DNA of 49,277 nucleotides from an uncultured Bacteroidota bacterium (GTDB lineage Bacteria > Bacteroidota > Bacteroidia > AKYH767-A > OLB10), in NCBI GenBank assembly GCA_903847585.1, contig CAINEC010000090.1, positions 1-49,277 of the forward strand, given 5' to 3'. A program made the position numbers and the translations under genes. Of this stretch, positions 46,067 through 49,277 are shown in pieces. The notes under the pieces were generated by a model that did not search any database, was not told where the DNA came from, and worked only from the letters and a program-made list of their open reading frames with translations. Positions within the stretch are counted from its first letter, which is position 1; each line of letters opens with the position of its first letter.

Positions 46067-47530
46067 TTATTTTCCTTCGGCTTTCGGCTTAATGAAATAA
46101 TAGATCGGAAGTCCTAATGCTACGATTACTAGTCCACTCACGGTATTCTGTGTTTTTGTGACTAAAAGTATCGCACAAATAGCTGTAGCAATCAATATAT
46201 AAAGGATTGGCAGAATAGGATAGGCAATAACTTTATAAGGTCTCGCTGTATCTGGTTCTTTCTTACGAAGCATAAATAAGCCACCAATTGTTACAATGTA
46301 AAATAACAACGATGCAAAGGTGCAATAGTCTAGTAAGTCGCCATATGTACCAGATAAACATAGAATACTTGCCCATGCAGCCTGTGTCCATAAGGCGAAC
46401 TCTGGAACATTGTTTTTGTTAAGCGTACCTGCCTTTTTAAAGAATAACCCTTCCTTCGCCATTGCATAATAGACACGAGCACCTGATAAGATTAATCCGT
46501 TATTACATCCAAAGGTAGATACCATAATTAATGCTGCCATTAAGAATAATGCACCTTCTCCAAATATTTGAGAGGCCGCCGCTGTTCCAACACGATCGTT
46601 AGTTGCAAACTGAATTCCTTGTTGAATTACTCCGGCTCCGTTAGGATCGCCGTGTACAGGTAATAATCCAAGGTAAGCGATATTTGCCAACATATAAATT
46701 ACTGTAACGATAGCTGTACCGAATAATAAACTTCTAGGAATATTATGATGAGGATCTTTAATCTCTCCAGCGATGAAGGTTACGTTATTCCATGCATCAC
46801 TCGAAAACAGCGAGCCGATAATTGCTGTTCCTAAGGCAAGTATTAATCCCATACCTGAAATTGATTGTAAGCTCCATGTCTTATCAGCATTTTGAAGCCA
46901 CTGCGAACTTTCCCACATATTAGAAAAGTTCTGTGCAAAATAATCTTTATTTAGCCCAACGTAAATTCCAGATACGATAATAAATAACAAGGCCAGTAAC
47001 TTAGCAGAAGTAAAAACCATTTGAATTGTTTTTCCTTCTTTTACTCCGCGGCTATTGATCCACGTTAGAAAGACTATCAAAGCAATAGCAACGATATTAG
47101 CGGAGGAGATTTTAACAAAGCCTAAATCGAGCAATACATTCTGAACATTAATCCATGGAAGAAATACGCCAGAGAACTTGGCAAATCCTACAGCTACAGC
47201 TGCAATTACTCCCGATTGAATAACGGTAAATACACTCCATCCATAAAGGAATCCCGTAAGATTACCCCATGCACGTTGAATGTAAACGAATTGTCCGCCT
47301 GCTTTAGGCATCATACCTGCGAGCTCACCATAACTTAGTGCAGCCATTACCGTTATAACGCCGCTGATTAACCAAAGGAGCATTAACCAACCGGTTCCAC
47401 CTACATTACGACTCATATCAGCACTAACAATGAAAATTCCGGATCCAATCATTGATCCTGCAACCATCATTGTTGCATCTTTAAGTCCTAACGTGCGCGT
47501 AAGACCTTCTTGTTTGGTTTCTTGTTCCAT
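46067..47530 (-). CDS. APC-superfamily amino acid permease
   Basis: 487 residues, about twelve membrane helices. The N-terminal signature LGLKDATMMVAGSMIGSGIF marks helix 1 with the unwound GSGIF substrate site, and SYGELAGMMPKAGGQFVYIQ follows in helix 3. The family moves amino acids, often by exchange or proton symport. The pair with the next gene suggests duplicated transporters. Stop and start are separated by 18 bp. Confidence 0.9.
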   Translation of the reverse strand: MEQETKQEGLTRTLGLKDATMMVAGSMIGSGIFIVSADMSRNVGGTGWLMLLWLISGVITVMAALSYGELAGMMPKAGGQFVYIQRAWGNLTGFLYGWSVFTVIQSGVIAAVAVGFAKFSGVFLPWINVQNVLLDLGFVKISSANIVAIALIVFLTWINSRGVKEGKTIQMVFTSAKLLALLFIIVSGIYVGLNKDYFAQNFSNMWESSQWLQNADKTWSLQSISGMGLILALGTAIIGSLFSSDAWNNVTFIAGEIKDPHHNIPRSLLFGTAIVTVIYMLANIAYLGLLPVHGDPNGAGVIQQGIQFATNDRVGTAAASQIFGEGALFLMAALIMVSTFGCNNGLILSGARVYYAMAKEGLFFKKAGTLNKNNVPEFALWTQAAWASILCLSGTYGDLLDYCTFASLLFYIVTIGGLFMLRKKEPDTARPYKVIAYPILPILYILIATAICAILLVTKTQNTVSGLVIVALGLPIYYFIKPKAEGK

Positions 47531-47548
47531 AGTTTAAATTACTAGCGG

Positions 47549-49006
47549 TTACGATTGTCCGTATTTACTATTCTTTTTACCGTATAAGAAATAAATTACT
47601 ACTCCAAGTGCCATCCATACAATTAGACGGATCCATGTATCACCTGGAAGGAAATACATCAATGCTAATGAAGATAAAATACCTAAAATTGGAACAACAG
47701 GGAATAATGGAGTTTTAAATGGACGGTTTAGTTCAGGTCGCTTATAACGCAATACTAAAATTCCACCACAAACAAGTACGAACGCTAATAAAGTTCCGAT
47801 AGAAACAAGCTCCCCTAATAATCCGATTGGGAATAGTCCAGCAACTAACATTGCAACTGCACCAGTGATGATTGTCGTGATATAAGGAGTTTTATATTTC
47901 TTATGTACTTTACTAAATGATGCAGGAAGTAATCCATCGTTCGACATAGAATAGAAAATACGAGGCTGGCCCATTAACATTACTAATATCACTGAGCTTA
48001 ATCCGGCAATTGCACCCATTTTAATCAAAGGACGTAACCAGTTTAATCCGTCGCCAGCAGCGTTTACAGCTACTGCAATTGGAGCAGGAGTATTTAATTC
48101 TTTGTAGCTAACGATTCCTGTCATAACTAAACCAACAAGAATATAAATAATAGTACATGCTACTAACGACCCCAATATACCCCAAGGCATATCTTTCTGT
48201 GGATTTTTCGCTTCTTGAGCAGCGGTTGAAACGGCATCAAAACCTACATAGGCAAAGAAAATAATTCCGGCAGCACGAACAATTCCGCTCCATCCAAATT
48301 CACCAAATACACCAGTATTTTCAGGGATAAAAGGAGTCCAGTTGTCTGCGTTGATATATTTCCAACCAAATAAAACGAAAAGTAAAATCACAATTACCTT
48401 AACAACTACAATTACATTATTAAAGTTGGCCGATTCTTTAATTCCCACGACTAATAACCAAGTCATCAATCCGATGATGAACATAGCAGGCACGTTAATG
48501 AATGCTCCTGTTGCCTGATAAACATGTGTTGCGGTATCATAGGAGATTGGCGCACTACAGAACGCTTCGGGTATGGTTATTCCAAAATCTTTTAGGAAAC
48601 TGGTTACATATCCTGACCATCCTACTGCCACTGTTGAAGCTCCAAATAAATATTCAAGAATTAAATCCCAACCAATAATCCATGCGATGAATTCTCCTAA
48701 AGTTGCGTAAGCGTATGTGTAAGCACTACCCGCAATCGGAATCATTGATGCAAATTCAGAATAGCATAATCCTGCAAACGCGCAGGCAATTCCAGCAACG
48801 ATGAATGAAATAACTACTGCTGGACCAGCATGCTGAGATGCAGCAGCTCCTGTTAATACGAATATTCCAGCACCGATAATGGCACCTATACCTAGCATCA
48901 CCAAATTGGTTTTACCGAGCGTACGTTTTAAGGTGTGTTCTCCTTCCTGAGATGCTTCTTTTAGTAAAACATCAAGAGATTTTGTGACAAAAATATTTTT
49001 TGACAT
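47549..49006 (-). CDS. APC-superfamily amino acid permease, cationic amino acid transporter type
   Basis: 485 residues, about twelve helices. An N-terminal hydrophilic stretch is followed by TNLVMLGIGAIIGAGIFVLTG (helix 1) and SEFASMIPIAGSAYTYAYAT, then RLIVWMALGVVIYFLYGKK at the end. The GAGIF form resembles the YfnA/CAT subgroup. It is upstream of, and probably co-transcribed with, the other permease. Substrates cannot be assigned. Confidence 0.9.
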   Translation of the reverse strand: MSKNIFVTKSLDVLLKEASQEGEHTLKRTLGKTNLVMLGIGAIIGAGIFVLTGAAASQHAGPAVVISFIVAGIACAFAGLCYSEFASMIPIAGSAYTYAYATLGEFIAWIIGWDLILEYLFGASTVAVGWSGYVTSFLKDFGITIPEAFCSAPISYDTATHVYQATGAFINVPAMFIIGLMTWLLVVGIKESANFNNVIVVVKVIVILLFVLFGWKYINADNWTPFIPENTGVFGEFGWSGIVRAAGIIFFAYVGFDAVSTAAQEAKNPQKDMPWGILGSLVACTIIYILVGLVMTGIVSYKELNTPAPIAVAVNAAGDGLNWLRPLIKMGAIAGLSSVILVMLMGQPRIFYSMSNDGLLPASFSKVHKKYKTPYITTIITGAVAMLVAGLFPIGLLGELVSIGTLLAFVLVCGGILVLRYKRPELNRPFKTPLFPVVPILGILSSLALMYFLPGDTWIRLIVWMALGVVIYFLYGKKNSKYGQS

Positions 49007-49117
49007 AGTGTAATTGGTTTATCAAACAAACCTATTTAAAAAATGTCATTTTACAAACTTTGCTTTTACGACTTGTAATAAGTTTATTAACATCAATTGC
49101 TAATAGATAAAAATAAA

Positions 49118-49144
49118 AAATCCCGAGGTTTTAATTCGGGATTT
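49118..49144 (-). terminator. Hairpin after the small membrane-protein gene
   Basis: AAATCCCGA (49118-49126) and TCGGGATTT (49136-49144) form a 9-bp stem. On the minus strand it lies just past the stop of the partial gene at the right edge and is followed by T-rich sequence, the form of an intrinsic terminator. Confidence 0.65.
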
Positions 49145-49165
49145 GTAATTATTGTTGAGGATATT

Positions 49166-49277
49166 TTAATACCAACCTGGAGAGTTGCGAATGTATCCGT
49201 TGTTTTGCAAGTATATAACAAGGATGACCATCAATACCATACCAATTCCGAAAAGGATCATTAGTGTTTTATATCGG
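49166..49277 (-). CDS. C-terminal end of a small membrane protein (cut by window edge)
   Basis: On the minus strand, from the right edge, the frame reads RYKTLMILFGIGMVLMVILV followed by IYLQNNGYIRNSPGWY and a TAA at 49166-49168. It has one membrane helix and a short polar tail. The upstream part lies outside the window. I do not recognise it. A terminator-like hairpin follows. Confidence 0.6.
   Translation of the reverse strand, partial: RYKTLMILFGIGMVLMVILVIYLQNNGYIRNSPGWY

Overview
The window is chromosomal DNA of a low-GC member of the Bacteroidota. The evidence is a RpoN-box sigma-54, a periplasmic hydrolase with a C-terminal type IX secretion sorting domain, a TonB-dependent receptor with a carboxypeptidase-like N-terminal domain, a fused CusA-TolC efflux pump, and -33/-7 promoters of the TTG/TAnnTTTG kind. 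I cannot place it below phylum or class level. I see no rRNA, tRNA, CRISPR array, transposase or integrase.

Layout. (1) 1-6084 is housekeeping: lysS (cut by the window edge), rpoN and asnS on the minus strand, then dxs on the plus strand. Palindromes lie between rpoN and asnS. (2) 6085-27611 is a 21.5-kb accessory island between the 3' ends of two convergent core genes, dxs and purN. It is mostly AT-rich and divides into three modules at duplicated core-gene ends. Module A (6085-10045) holds four exported proteins of unknown function, two of them paralogs. Module B (10097-26015) holds small exported proteins and lipoproteins, a one-polypeptide type IIG-like restriction-modification enzyme, an 822-residue MORN/YwqK-repeat protein, and a compact four-gene plus-strand operon. 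That operon encodes a 172-aa protein with a TTG start, a 393-aa unknown, a PLD-fold putative nuclease and an SNF2-like helicase, and it is the best candidate for an uncharacterised defence system. Module C (26111-27611) holds an AAA/DUF4143 ATPase preceded by three 33-bp tandem repeats. (3) 27612-33940 is core again: purN, a long structured intergenic region, a NUMOD/HNH-like protein, a predicted ~73-nt small RNA, acpP-fabF, rnc and a nucleoside transporter. (4) 33989-49277 is all minus strand: a secreted serine hydrolase, a heavy-metal efflux locus (adaptor, fused RND-TolC, His-rich protein, TonB receptor), a DUF4236/biotinyl-like fusion, a lipoprotein, two amino-acid permeases and the end of a small membrane protein.

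The most informative observation is the island's edges. A 51-bp near-copy of the dxs 3' end lies at 10046-10096. A 70-bp near-copy of the purN 3' region lies at 26041-26110, inside a 95-bp remnant that continues into a different C-terminus. Almost all differences from the intact genes are synonymous, so the scars look like ends of homologous alleles from another strain. They mark a dxs/purN hotspot that has taken up cargo more than once. Function within the four-gene operon is inferred only from protein families and tight gene coupling.
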